Shown here: positions 1 to 6,797 of the stretch, piece by piece
Layout of the letters: each line of letters begins with the position of its first letter
How positions within the stretch are numbered: the stretch's first letter is position 1
From: Sulfuriferula plumbiphila
GTDB lineage: Bacteria > Pseudomonadota > Gammaproteobacteria > Burkholderiales > Sulfuriferulaceae
Assembly (NCBI RefSeq): GCF_009938015.1
Contig: NZ_AP021884.1
Coordinates: 1,103,501 to 1,167,500 of the forward strand
Length of the DNA: 64,000 bases
Direction: 5' to 3'
Made by a program: the position numbers and the translations under genes
Notes under the pieces: model-generated
What the model saw: only the letters and a program-made list of their open reading frames with translations
Told to the model about the DNA's origin: nothing
The model's database searches: none

Positions 1-472
1 TGAGATTAAAACGGTGGGAAGCAAACGCTTCGACTAACGGGGACCAACCACGAATGAGCGTCGGCGCTTCTGAATCGATGCCCTCCTTTTTGAAAAATCC
101 CATTTCATGCGCGACTAGAAGCGCGGCCGCGTCGGTAATCGGGATATATCCAATGCGGACCACCGGGTCGAATTTCGCTTTGGCAGCGAAGGAAGGCGCC
201 GAAGGCAGCAAGCTGCTCAAGGCAGCGAGACCGGCTGCCTTGAGCAGGCTGCGCCGGCTGACGCCGGTACCGAGTACGGAGCTGAAAAGGGGATCGTAAT
301 CGAGAGCCAGATTCGGATCTGGCTTACCACCGTCGGTGATGTCCGGGTGGTCAGGCATCAACTCCAAGCGTGGATCGGTAGGCTTTGCGTTACTGCAAGT
401 ACCGCATGAACACCCATCAATGTGTACCAACGGGCGTGGATCGGTATGCTCTTCGTTTTGATATTTCTTCAT
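1..472 (-). CDS. ABC transporter substrate-binding protein, NrtA/CmpA-like, Tat-exported (partial)
   Basis: Open frame read from the ATG at 472 off the left edge; 157 residues are visible. It should be the periplasmic binding protein of a NitT/TauT-type importer for a small anion. A twin-arginine signal (SRRSLLK, about residues 72-78, then an Ala/Leu-rich stretch ending SFAAKA) precedes the mature start, where VRIGYIPITDAAAL and the following AHEMGFFKKEGI are typical of NMT1/NrtA folds. Odd: about 70 residues precede the Tat motif and carry a CSCGTC cluster at residues 21-26. It lies 57 bp downstream of the ATPase gene in the same direction, at the 3' end of the thiocyanate hydrolase operon, so thiocyanate or cyanate uptake is a reasonable inference. 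The substrate is unproven. Confidence 0.8.
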   Translation of the reverse strand, partial: MKKYQNEEHTDPRPLVHIDGCSCGTCSNAKPTDPRLELMPDHPDITDGGKPDPNLALDYDPLFSSVLGTGVSRRSLLKAAGLAALSSLLPSAPSFAAKAKFDPVVRIGYIPITDAAALLVAHEMGFFKKEGIDSEAPTLIRGWSPLVEAFASHRFNL

Positions 473-529
473 TTTCGGTCTCCTAACCTTGGGCGATTGA
501 ATGTCCCGACCTGTGCGCGCTCAGGCCTG

Positions 530-1360
530 CTAGTGGATGCTGAATGATTCGGTTTTGGACACGGATCCATTGCCAGTCCCCGCGCCGGAAGTACCTGGTT
601 TCAAGTTGGCCGCTCCCTGGAAAGTTGCCATCAGGCTCGCGCGCAATGCCTGGACGGCCGGGTCCTGGCGTTCACGCGGATCGGGGAGATCCACCTCGAG
701 TTCGTGGACGATGTTTCCGGGGGATCCGGCCATGATCAACGCGCGATCCGCCATCAAAACGGCCTCGTCGATATCGTGGGTAACGATAACCAGGTTGATA
801 CCAAGGCGCTTGGCGATGGAGCGCACGTCGCGCTGCAGGGAGGAACGGGTGAAGGCGTCGAGCGCGGAGAAGGGCTCATCCAGCAGAAGGAGTTCGGGCT
901 CCATTACCAAGGAGCGGGCGAGTGCCACACGCTGTTGCTGGCCGCCCGAGAGATCCTGCACATTGGACTCGGCGAAATCCTGGAGCTCGACGAGACGGAG
1001 CGCTTCGGCGACGCGCTCGCGGATCTCATTCTTAGACCAACGCCCGAAGCGTAGGCCGACGCCGACATTCTGGGCAACCTTCATCCAGGGAAAGAGATGA
1101 GGCGCCTGGAACATCATGACCCAGCGTGGCGACGGCCCTTCGACCAGCGTGCCATCGAGATGAATCGTGCCCTCCGTGGGGCGCAGCAGGCCGGCCACGA
1201 TGTGGAGAAGGGTGGACTTGCCACAACCGGAACGGCCGATGATCGCCAGCGCCTCGCCCGGTTGTGCCTCCAGGTCAACGCGATTGAATGTGACCGCGCC
1301 CCGCGGGCTGTAGCGGTGGGTAAGACCCTTGATCTTGATTTGGACTCCGCGAATTGCCAT
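530..1360 (-). CDS. ABC transporter ATP-binding protein, NitT/TauT (nitrate/sulfonate/cyanate) type
   Basis: Cytoplasmic ATPase of an anion importer. Walker A (GRSGCGKST), ABC signature (LSGGQQQR), Walker B (LLLLDEP) and the switch His (VTHDIDEA) are all present, and length fits the SsuB/TauB/NrtD group. The start at 1360 (MAIRGVQIKI) is preferred over the longer frame opening at 1432 because GGAGGAATTTGCAG directly precedes it. It follows the P15K-like gene on the same strand and precedes the Tat-exported binding protein. No permease is seen inside the window; it may lie past the left edge. The role in thiocyanate or cyanate uptake is inferred from context only. Confidence 0.88.
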   Translation of the reverse strand: MAIRGVQIKIKGLTHRYSPRGAVTFNRVDLEAQPGEALAIIGRSGCGKSTLLHIVAGLLRPTEGTIHLDGTLVEGPSPRWVMMFQAPHLFPWMKVAQNVGVGLRFGRWSKNEIRERVAEALRLVELQDFAESNVQDLSGGQQQRVALARSLVMEPELLLLDEPFSALDAFTRSSLQRDVRSIAKRLGINLVIVTHDIDEAVLMADRALIMAGSPGNIVHELEVDLPDPRERQDPAVQALRASLMATFQGAANLKPGTSGAGTGNGSVSKTESFSIH

Positions 1361-1537
1361 CTGCAAATTCCTCCGTCCGCTGCGTGAGCCAGTGATGACT
1401 TCTGGCATGATGCGGAAGCTGATTATTTTCAAAGAATCGAAAAACGAATCTGCGGCGTTCCCTCAAGAGCCTGGCCGCCGCTTCGCTGCAACCTGCACCC
1501 AGTTGTTTTTCACCGTCGAGCCGAGCGACGATCCCCG

Positions 1538-1927
1538 CTAGGCGCTATTGAGGCGCCGCTCAACGTCCTTCATCCGGCGAGCAAGCTCATCCTCATTCAC
1601 CAGACCGCGCTTGATCAACGAATGTGCCAGCGCCAGAAGCTGTCGTTCAGGAAAGGGAACATCCTGGTAGACAGATGCGGAAAGCTCATCCTCTTCCCAG
1701 CGTCGCTCCAGCGCCGGAAGCGCACAGGCATCCTCAGCAAGGAGATCACAAGTGGCTTCCAGCGTAACCTTCCAAGGAGGGTCAGGGTTAGTTACGCCGT
1801 ATTGCGCAGCCAGCTCGTTCCACGCCCTTCCATGCGACCGGACGGCCTCAAGGAGAGGAATGGGATTCGAGTCGACCTTGTGATCGCCGCTTTCTGCACC
1901 TGCGTCATTTCTGCTCAAAGCGTTCAT
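1538..1927 (-). CDS. Thiocyanate hydrolase / nitrile hydratase assembly factor, P15K-like
   Basis: Small soluble protein (129 aa) beginning 9 bp after the scnC stop. Cobalt nitrile hydratases and thiocyanate hydrolase need a small accessory protein, related to the N-terminal part of the NHase beta subunit, for metal loading and cysteine oxidation of the catalytic subunit; in Thiobacillus thioparus this is called P15K. Visible features fit: PWKVTLEATCDLL in the middle, an acidic ERRWEEDELS segment, then PFPERQLLALAHSLIKRGLV. It is the fourth gene of the scnBAC transcript. No other function is evident; the name rests on position and family resemblance. Confidence 0.72.
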   Translation of the reverse strand: MNALSRNDAGAESGDHKVDSNPIPLLEAVRSHGRAWNELAAQYGVTNPDPPWKVTLEATCDLLAEDACALPALERRWEEDELSASVYQDVPFPERQLLALAHSLIKRGLVNEDELARRMKDVERRLNSA

Positions 1928-1936
1928 GGATCGCTC

Positions 1937-2647
1937 CTAATGATTGTGATCATGGTGTACAGGATGGACTGCCGGATGCACTGGGCGCTTGGTATTCGCT
2001 GTCACTCCAGGTTTCGGAACCGCCACGCCGATCAAACAATCCCGGGTCACGATCTCGGCCAACTGGTCCTCGGTCCATCCCTCCGTGCCCTCGGGTCGCA
2101 CCGGCATCACGATGTAACGTGTCTTCTGGTTGGAGTCTGCGACTCTGATTTCCATGTCCGTGGGCAGCTGCAGACCAAACTCCGCGAGCACCTGCCGCGG
2201 CCAGCGAACCAGGCGGCGGCGATAGTTCGGGGTTCGATACCACTCCGGTGATTGGCCGAGAATCGGCCGGGGATAACACGAGCACAGCGTGCACACGACC
2301 ACGTGCTTTACCTTGGGAGTGTCTTCGAGGACGCGCAGGTTGCAGTAGTCACTCGGCGTGCCGAATTGGGTTGGCGGGCTGGTAACCCAGTCGACACCAA
2401 CCGCTTTGCTGGCCTCAACCCCATCGGCCACGGCCAGCTTCTTGTACTCGGGATCCAGCCACGCCTTGGCGACAAGGCGTGCCGCAGGCAACGGGCCGAG
2501 GGTATGAACGTACTCCGTCCAACGCCGATGGTCGTCGGCGGAAAAAAGACCTTTTTCGATAGCAAGTTCACGAACTGCCATTTCGAGAATCTCAAAATCG
2601 CTGATCTCGTCGACCATCGGTGCGGGTTTATGATCATGATCTGACAT
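1937..2647 (-). CDS. scnC: Thiocyanate hydrolase gamma (catalytic, Co-binding) subunit
   Basis: Catalytic subunit of the enzyme that hydrolyses thiocyanate to carbonyl sulfide and ammonia, homologous to the nitrile hydratase alpha subunit. The claw-setting metal motif VCTLCSC (about residues 118-124) is intact; two of its Cys residues are post-translationally oxidised around a low-spin Co(III) in the family. LGQSPEWYRTPNYRRRLVRW follows directly. The 236-residue length and His-rich tails (HDHK near the N-terminus, HHDHNH at the C-terminus) match the T. thioparus gamma subunit rather than ordinary NHase alpha. It is third in scnB-scnA-scnC, 37 bp after scnA. Nitrile hydratase was considered and rejected because the beta function is split over two genes here. 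Confidence 0.93.
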   Translation of the reverse strand: MSDHDHKPAPMVDEISDFEILEMAVRELAIEKGLFSADDHRRWTEYVHTLGPLPAARLVAKAWLDPEYKKLAVADGVEASKAVGVDWVTSPPTQFGTPSDYCNLRVLEDTPKVKHVVVCTLCSCYPRPILGQSPEWYRTPNYRRRLVRWPRQVLAEFGLQLPTDMEIRVADSNQKTRYIVMPVRPEGTEGWTEDQLAEIVTRDCLIGVAVPKPGVTANTKRPVHPAVHPVHHDHNH

Positions 2648-2684
2648 CTGTATTTCCTCTTGTCAATATTGTCCGTTAGCCACG

Positions 2685-3053
2685 TTATGCCGACTCAAGA
2701 TAACGCTCGGGAAACTCGGTCTCCAACGTGTCGTTTGCGTACAGATCGCTGTATTCGGGCCAAAGCTCCTTCTGCTTGAAAACCACGCTGTAGAACCATT
2801 CGGGCTTGTCCGTGTTGTCCCACGCCTCATCTTCAGCAGCAGGGCTCTCATAGACCAGCTTGGCTACCGTACCGACCGCGCCGCGCGTGTAGACCATGGT
2901 GCGGGTATAAAAGATATCCGGCAGATCCTTGATCCGCACGCGGTCGCCCTCCTTAAACTTGGGGGTGCCGGCCTTGCCCCTGAAACACTGGGGATCACCA
3001 ATGCCCGTGGCCATTTTGGCGTGGTGGGTTCTATCGTGCTGAATTTTGCTCAT
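2685..3053 (-). CDS. scnA: Thiocyanate hydrolase alpha subunit
   Basis: 122 residues corresponding to the C-terminal half of a nitrile hydratase beta subunit, which thiocyanate hydrolase carries as a separate chain. The family core is visible: FKEGDRVRIKDLP, TRGAVGTVAKLVYESP and EWFYSVVF, an SH3-like beta barrel that packs on the catalytic subunit, and a C-terminal ETEFPERYLE. The start at 3053 overlaps the 3' end of scnB by 23 bp, suggesting translational coupling. Length and sequence agree with the remembered T. thioparus alpha subunit (126 aa). Confidence 0.92.
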   Translation of the reverse strand: MSKIQHDRTHHAKMATGIGDPQCFRGKAGTPKFKEGDRVRIKDLPDIFYTRTMVYTRGAVGTVAKLVYESPAAEDEAWDNTDKPEWFYSVVFKQKELWPEYSDLYANDTLETEFPERYLESA

Positions 3054-3477
3054 GGCGCTTTTTCACCTCATCAATTTTGTTGACCAGCTCAGTGAGCGTG
3101 ACGTACTGCTTGTCGACCAGGATCCGCGCCGCGGTCAGCAACCACCGACCGTAGTAGGGCATACCCAGGTATAGCGTCTGGCCGACATCAACGTTCTGCC
3201 GGCGGCGGCGTTCCTCGGCGTTCCACACGCCGCGCCAGGCCAGGCATTCGCAGGTCGCAAAGGTATTCAGCTCCCACTGCTCTTCTTCCTTTTCTTCCCA
3301 CGGGATGGGCACATCCGCTTCGCCGCCGACATCATGCACCGGCCGTGTGTATGCCCTGTAGAGGGTGTGATCGATGGCATCTGGATAGGGAGCGTGCGTC
3401 GGTCGATGCAAAGCCGGCTGTAAGTAACCGACGGTTTCGATATGTCGGAACACCTCTTCTCTGGTAGACGATGGCAT
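3031..3477 (-). CDS. scnB: Thiocyanate hydrolase beta subunit
   Basis: 148 residues equivalent to the N-terminal half of a nitrile hydratase beta subunit. Recognisable blocks are HDVGGEADVPI, WELNTFATCECLAWRG and MPYYGRWLLTAARILVD. The start at 3477 (MPSSTREEV) was chosen because TGAGGAGACC lies just upstream and the T. thioparus protein begins in the same way; the frame runs open to 3627 but that extension resembles nothing. First gene of the scnBAC-P15K-transporter transcript. The promoter must lie between about 3478 and 3720, next to a decayed copy of the CynR-type regulator's promoter region, which suggests that a LysR factor once controlled it, or still does in trans. Confidence 0.92.
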   Translation of the reverse strand: MPSSTREEVFRHIETVGYLQPALHRPTHAPYPDAIDHTLYRAYTRPVHDVGGEADVPIPWEEKEEEQWELNTFATCECLAWRGVWNAEERRRRQNVDVGQTLYLGMPYYGRWLLTAARILVDKQYVTLTELVNKIDEVKKRHEQNSAR

Positions 3478-3610
3478 TGTTTTGGTCTCCTCATGTAAAT
3501 TACGAACAAGTCGGCTTGCGCGTGATGTTCTATCAACATTTATGTACATGCTGACTTCGCTCTGCTGATTCCGAAACATCAACGACTTGATGCGCTTTGT
3601 TATCGTCAAC

Positions 3611-3722
3611 CGCTGCGTAGGTTGCACGGGACGGAGTCACAAGCCATTGATGTTCACAACTATGGACCATGCGATTAGGGTTTTCCAAGACTAAATACTG
3701 ATGAGTTCTATAGGGGTTGACT
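3611..3722. repeat. Diverged second copy of the cynR upstream region (partner 6687-6797)
   Basis: This stretch is clearly related to the DNA just before the intact LysR gene. CACAAGCCA, CCATGCGATTA, CCAAGACTAAAT and CTGATGAGTTCTATAGGGG occur in the same order and spacing in both copies. The last of these is unchanged while its surroundings have drifted, so it may be under selection as a regulator-binding site. Here it lies about 210-230 bp before the scnB start codon. Confidence 0.75.
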
Positions 3723-3848
3723 ATAGGGTCGAAACATCGTATTCCCGTGTTCGATCTGCTACCTTCGGGAGGCGGAACACCATGATTTCACGGGCGTGTT
3801 GGGAGTACTGTAGGTCTCGTAGCCGACGGCATGGCAGCAATCAAGCGG
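3723..3848 (+). pseudogene. Relic 5' end of a CynR-like LysR regulator gene
   Basis: Aligns by eye with the first ~125 bp of the intact regulator at 6798. Shared blocks include TCGAAACATCGT, GGCGGAACACCA and TCTCG.AGCCGACG. The start codon is lost (ATGGAT became ATAGGGT), three bases are missing near 3765, and a TAG replaces a sense codon near 3812. Homology fades after about 3848. It points away from scnB, the usual divergent layout of a LysR regulator and its target. The copy is dead as a gene, but its promoter part may still work as an operator. Confidence 0.7.
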
Positions 3849-4006
3849 TAGCGCGCCGCTAACACCTGGTGGAAACGCTGCGCCATGTCCTGGCAGCGCC
3901 AGCCTGTCGTTACGTATGCTGGGCAACTGCATGTCCACCCAGGGTATTTAGATCACTGTTTCGGGCTGCTGAGTGCGCGTCCGCAATGAGCGCGGGGTAA
4001 AGCGCG
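3849..4006. other. Spacer with no recognised feature
   Basis: About 160 bp between the regulator relic and the methyltransferase stop. Only short open frames are present, and none has a ribosome site or a resemblance I recognise. It may be further decayed regulator sequence. Confidence 0.4.
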
Positions 4007-4828
4007 TCAAATGCGGCGGGCCAGATAAGTGTAGTAATTGCATGCCGCGAAAAATGTTCCGTTTTCCATCGCCTGTCGCTGCTCGTCGAGCCAGGCCTCC
4101 ACCGCCTGCATTGGCAACAAACCCGCTCTCGTGACGAACGGCACGTACGTCTCCGCGAAAGACTTGAAGTAGCTTCCGTTTCCGATTTCAACCACGGCAT
4201 CGCCCCAGGCCGCCGTCAGCCTCAGCCCGAGTTCGGGTAACAGTCGCGGCAAATCGCGCATGATCCGCGGGTTGTTGAAGGTAGCACTCGACAGGGCCAC
4301 ATCCATTTGATGGCCGAAGACGTGATCCCGAAAAGCGTAAGTCAAAGAGGCATAATCGCCGTCAAAAATTGCCATAATGCCACCTGGGCGAACCACGCGC
4401 GCCATCTCGCTTAGAACCTCTGCTGGTTCAGTGACGTGGCTAATCAGCGTGTGCGCGATGACCGCATCGAATGTCGCAGGGGGAAAATCCAGGCAGTGGG
4501 CATCACCGACTTGAAAGACGAGTCGGTCGTTGACATTTTCGACCTGCGCGAATTCCTTCGCGGCATCAATGAAAGGACGGCACTGATCAACGCCGAACGC
4601 GTTGCCCGTGAAGTCGCCACGGCGTGCGAGGGATCGCAGCAGCGCGCCTGTGCCACATCCAACCTCCAGTACTTGAGCTGACGGGGGGAGGGCCAGCTGA
4701 GCCGCATACTTGTCAAACAGTCTCGCGAAGACGGCGTCTTGAGCGCGGCTTTCTAGCCGGGCAATGAGGCGTTCAAGTGCCGCCTTATCAAGTTCGTTGA
4801 CAAAACGGTGTGGATCACGTGCAACCAT
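4007..4828 (-). CDS. Class I SAM-dependent methyltransferase
   Basis: 273 residues with a standard Rossmann methyltransferase core: motif I VLEVGCGTGALLRSL (about residues 55-69), an acidic motif II region (GVDQCRPFID), motif post-I (VGDAHCLDF), motif IV (FDAVIAHTLISHV) and RPGGIMAIFDGDYA. The C-terminal third, rich in Phe and Tyr, may form the substrate lid. It is a cytoplasmic enzyme of the Methyltransf_11/25 type; the acceptor cannot be told from sequence. Its position between the scn operon and cyanase, all on the minus strand, suggests a role with thiocyanate, sulfide or cyanate metabolites, for example thiol or thiocyanate methylation, but this is inference only. Confidence 0.82.
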   Translation of the reverse strand: MVARDPHRFVNELDKAALERLIARLESRAQDAVFARLFDKYAAQLALPPSAQVLEVGCGTGALLRSLARRGDFTGNAFGVDQCRPFIDAAKEFAQVENVNDRLVFQVGDAHCLDFPPATFDAVIAHTLISHVTEPAEVLSEMARVVRPGGIMAIFDGDYASLTYAFRDHVFGHQMDVALSSATFNNPRIMRDLPRLLPELGLRLTAAWGDAVVEIGNGSYFKSFAETYVPFVTRAGLLPMQAVEAWLDEQRQAMENGTFFAACNYYTYLARRI

Positions 4829-5149
4829 GTTTCACCTCATTCCTTGTCCATCCTGACTGCTTGCAACGCATCTGTTGCCAGGTCATGGTCCCCTGTCCTG
4901 GCGACAGTGGCCATCGGGCGGAGGTTGGCATGATCGGCGCTGCTGTGGCACGCGACCACTGGGGCAACTTCGCGGCTGCTACCGCTATGGCGGCACAGTG
5001 TGAATCGGTCATGACGGAGAAACCGATAGTTAGGTCGGCGAGTACCGCAATGGCGGCTCAGCGGCCCAGGAGGCCTTCAATCCGGGCGCCGCGCCGCAAG
5101 CAGCGAACCAGGACCCCCTCCCTAATGCGGCATCACACCCTGCGTGTCG
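4829..5149. other. 321-bp gap without a recognisable gene
   Basis: Between cynS and the methyltransferase. Frames here are short, lack convincing ribosome sites and have no family resemblance. The composition is similar to the flanks. No terminator hairpin with a T-run was found for cynS. Confidence 0.4.
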
Positions 5150-5590
5150 TTACCATGATTTGTAAGGCAAAAACTTGCCGCTGATTGTGACCAGCACGCG
5201 ATCGCCTTTCGGGTCTTCCTGTTTGTCGATGTTCATGGTGAAGTCGATCGCACTCATGATGCCATCGCCGAATTTCTCGTTGATCAGCTCCTTGATGGTC
5301 TCGCCATACACGCCCACCATCTCGTACCAGCGGTAGATCACCGGGTCGGTCGGGATAGCTTGGCTCCAAATCTTGTGCGGGAAGCGCTGTAGCTCGGTCG
5401 AAATCTCATTGCCAAGACCGAGCACCTCGGCCACTGCCTCAGCATTCTGCTTTTCCAGGTGGTTCATGCCAAGGCATGCCGAGCAGGTATATTCGGCGGA
5501 CAGGCCCGCGGCCTTGGCGATGTCGCTCCACTTCAGACCTTTTTCAAATTTGGCCTCGAGGATGGCTTCCTTCATTTCAGCTTTGTTCAT
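5150..5590 (-). CDS. cynS: Cyanate hydratase (cyanase)
   Basis: Decomposes cyanate with bicarbonate to ammonia and CO2. 146 residues, the usual length. The N-terminal helix-turn-helix-like domain (GLKWSDIAKAAGLS) is followed by the very conserved catalytic block: IPTDPVIYRWYEMVGVYG, then KELINEKFGDGIMSAIDF with the active-site Arg (IYRWYE), Glu and Ser of the family, ending GKFLPYKSW. The ribosome site AAGGGA overlaps the TAA of the short cobalt-transporter fragment just upstream, so the two are translationally linked. Cyanate can arise during cyanide or thiocyanate metabolism, which fits the neighbourhood. Confidence 0.96.
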   Translation of the reverse strand: MNKAEMKEAILEAKFEKGLKWSDIAKAAGLSAEYTCSACLGMNHLEKQNAEAVAEVLGLGNEISTELQRFPHKIWSQAIPTDPVIYRWYEMVGVYGETIKELINEKFGDGIMSAIDFTMNIDKQEDPKGDRVLVTISGKFLPYKSW

Positions 5591-5602
5591 CAGCTCTGTC
5601 CC

Positions 5603-5749
5603 TTATAACGCTGCGAACGGAAAGCGGAGCAATCCCGTCTTGCGGGATCGTGTCCAACGCGAGTCGACCGCACAGCCAATCGCACCTGCAGCTGTAACAT
5701 AACTAAGCGCTGATTTTGCGCCGACAACGACGCCTGGTTCAATATGCAT
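5603..5749 (-). pseudogene. Truncated CbiM-like cobalt ECF-transporter permease
   Basis: 48-codon frame starting MHIEPGVVVGAKSALSY, which matches the conserved N-terminus of CbiM-type energy-coupling-factor permeases; the His at position 2 contributes to metal binding in that family. After about residue 28 the homology weakens and TAA ends it 12 bp before cynS. A full CbiM is over 200 residues, so this is a remnant, though it keeps an AAAGGAAATACAC ribosome site. Cobalt uptake would make sense beside a cobalt-dependent thiocyanate hydrolase. The family call rests on about 28 residues. Confidence 0.5.
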
Positions 5750-5811
5750 GTGTATTTCCTTTGGGCTATAAACATTTCCGAATATGCCAATTTCACTTCT
5801 AGGTACTGTCG

Positions 5812-6213
5812 TCACGAGATAGTCAGCCAAAGGGTAAGACAGCGAATTTGTACGGCAGCCACGAAGGATGACAAGTTTTTCGCATAGCGGGTGGCGATCC
5901 CTCGCCACCGCTTGAGATGCAAGAATGCGTTCTCGACCAAATGGCGTAGCTTGTAGAGATGCTTATCGTACTCTCTGGGTTGTTTACGGTTTTTGCGCGG
6001 CGGAATAACCGCTTTTGCTCCTTGTTCCTCGACTTTCGCCACGATCGCATCGCTGTCGTAGCCTTTGTCGGCAAGAAGGTGCTCCATCTGAAATCCCTCA
6101 ATCAATTGGTCAGCCTCAGCGCAATCTGCTCGGGTACCTTCTGTAATAACTGCTCTGAGCGGCATACCATGCGCATCCACGGCCAGATGTATCTTTGTGT
6201 TGAGCCCCCTTTT
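5812..6213 (-). CDS. IS427-type transposase, second frame (orfB, made by -1 frameshift)
   Basis: Continues from the slippery run near 6213 as RGLNTKIHLAVDAHGMPLR, with LLADKGYDSDAI giving the second catalytic Asp and LVENAFLHLKRWRGIATRY the Glu and YREK-like region of the DDE transposase. There is no good start codon at the junction, so it is most likely expressed only as the orfA-orfB fusion. The frame itself is open back to 6444 but is not homologous there. Confidence 0.8.
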   Translation of the reverse strand, partial: KRGLNTKIHLAVDAHGMPLRAVITEGTRADCAEADQLIEGFQMEHLLADKGYDSDAIVAKVEEQGAKAVIPPRKNRKQPREYDKHLYKLRHLVENAFLHLKRWRGIATRYAKNLSSFVAAVQIRCLTLWLTIS

Positions 6214-6575
6214 GTACGGCTCATGCCTTGATTGCCTCCGCGTGCCCCAGCGGCATGGGGGGGAACCTTGCAATGGCTGGCATCGATCATGAGCCATTCG
6301 TAATCCGGCTCGACAATGAGCTTTTCCAGCAACGACTCCCAAATGCCTTGATCGCGCCAACGGCAAAAGCGTCGATGGGTGTTTTTCCATCCTCCATACG
6401 AGGCAGGCAGGTCTCGCCACGGCGCACCCGTGCGAAGAATCCAAAACACCGCATTGATAAATCGGCGGTTATCTTGTGCCACTCCACCCCAAACACCTGC
6501 GCGCCCAGGTAAATGCGGTTCGAGCAAGGCCCAATGTTTGTCCGTAATGTCGTGTCGATGGATGGTTTCTGGCAT
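6102..6575 (-). CDS. IS427-type transposase, first frame (orfA)
   Basis: Begins MPETIHRHDITDKHWALLEPHLPG, typical of IS5-family transposases (DUF4096-like N-terminus). LMIDASHCKVP supplies the first catalytic Asp. The frame passes AAAAGGGGG at 6213-6205, where a -1 shift would join it to the second frame carrying the remaining catalytic residues. Translation without the shift gives a 157-residue product ending in unrelated sequence. Confidence 0.85.
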   Translation of the reverse strand: MPETIHRHDITDKHWALLEPHLPGRAGVWGGVAQDNRRFINAVFWILRTGAPWRDLPASYGGWKNTHRRFCRWRDQGIWESLLEKLIVEPDYEWLMIDASHCKVPPHAAGARGGNQGMSRTKGGSTQRYIWPWMRMVCRSEQLLQKVPEQIALRLTN

Positions 6576-6686
6576 TCGGTTATGAGTTTTTTACGAAAAC
6601 CATATTTTGCCACATCTTGTGACGACAGTATCTACCAATGACTAAATATTGATCTAATGGTGTGAGGCGTTTATCCATGGTCTAGC

Positions 6687-6797
6687 GCTGTGCATGTTGC
6701 ATGAGACGACACCACAAGCCACTATTGTGCATAACTATGGGCCATGCGATTATAGTTTCCCAAGACTAAATTCTGATGAGTTCTATAGGGGTTGGCT
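6687..6797. repeat. Promoter region of the LysR gene, partner of the copy at 3611-3722
   Basis: Carries the shared blocks CACAAGCCA, CCATGCGATTA, CCAAGACTAAAT and CTGATGAGTTCTATAGGGG. Proximity to the start codon and strict conservation of the last block suggest an autoregulatory LysR site. The insertion sequence ends 58 bp to the left, so anything transcribed leftward from here now first meets the insertion sequence. Confidence 0.7.

Larger units (their letters stand above)
5806..6628 (-). mobile_element. IS5-family (IS427-like) insertion sequence, ~823 bp
   Basis: The ends are inverted repeats: CTGTCGTCACGAGA at 5806-5819 and, inverted, CTGTCGTCACAAGA at 6615-6628, one mismatch in 14. TA flanks both ends, the target duplication usual for the IS427 group. 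Inside is one transposase in two overlapping frames, as in that group. It has inserted between the cynR-type gene and the cobalt-fragment/cynS pair, which it would have separated from a shared divergent promoter. The ends and both frames look intact, so the element may be recent. Confidence 0.85.

Noticed and set aside
1937-3477. Nitrile hydratase instead of thiocyanate hydrolase
   Set aside because: The beta function is split into two short genes and the gamma subunit has the longer tails of SCNase; context includes cyanase, not amidase.
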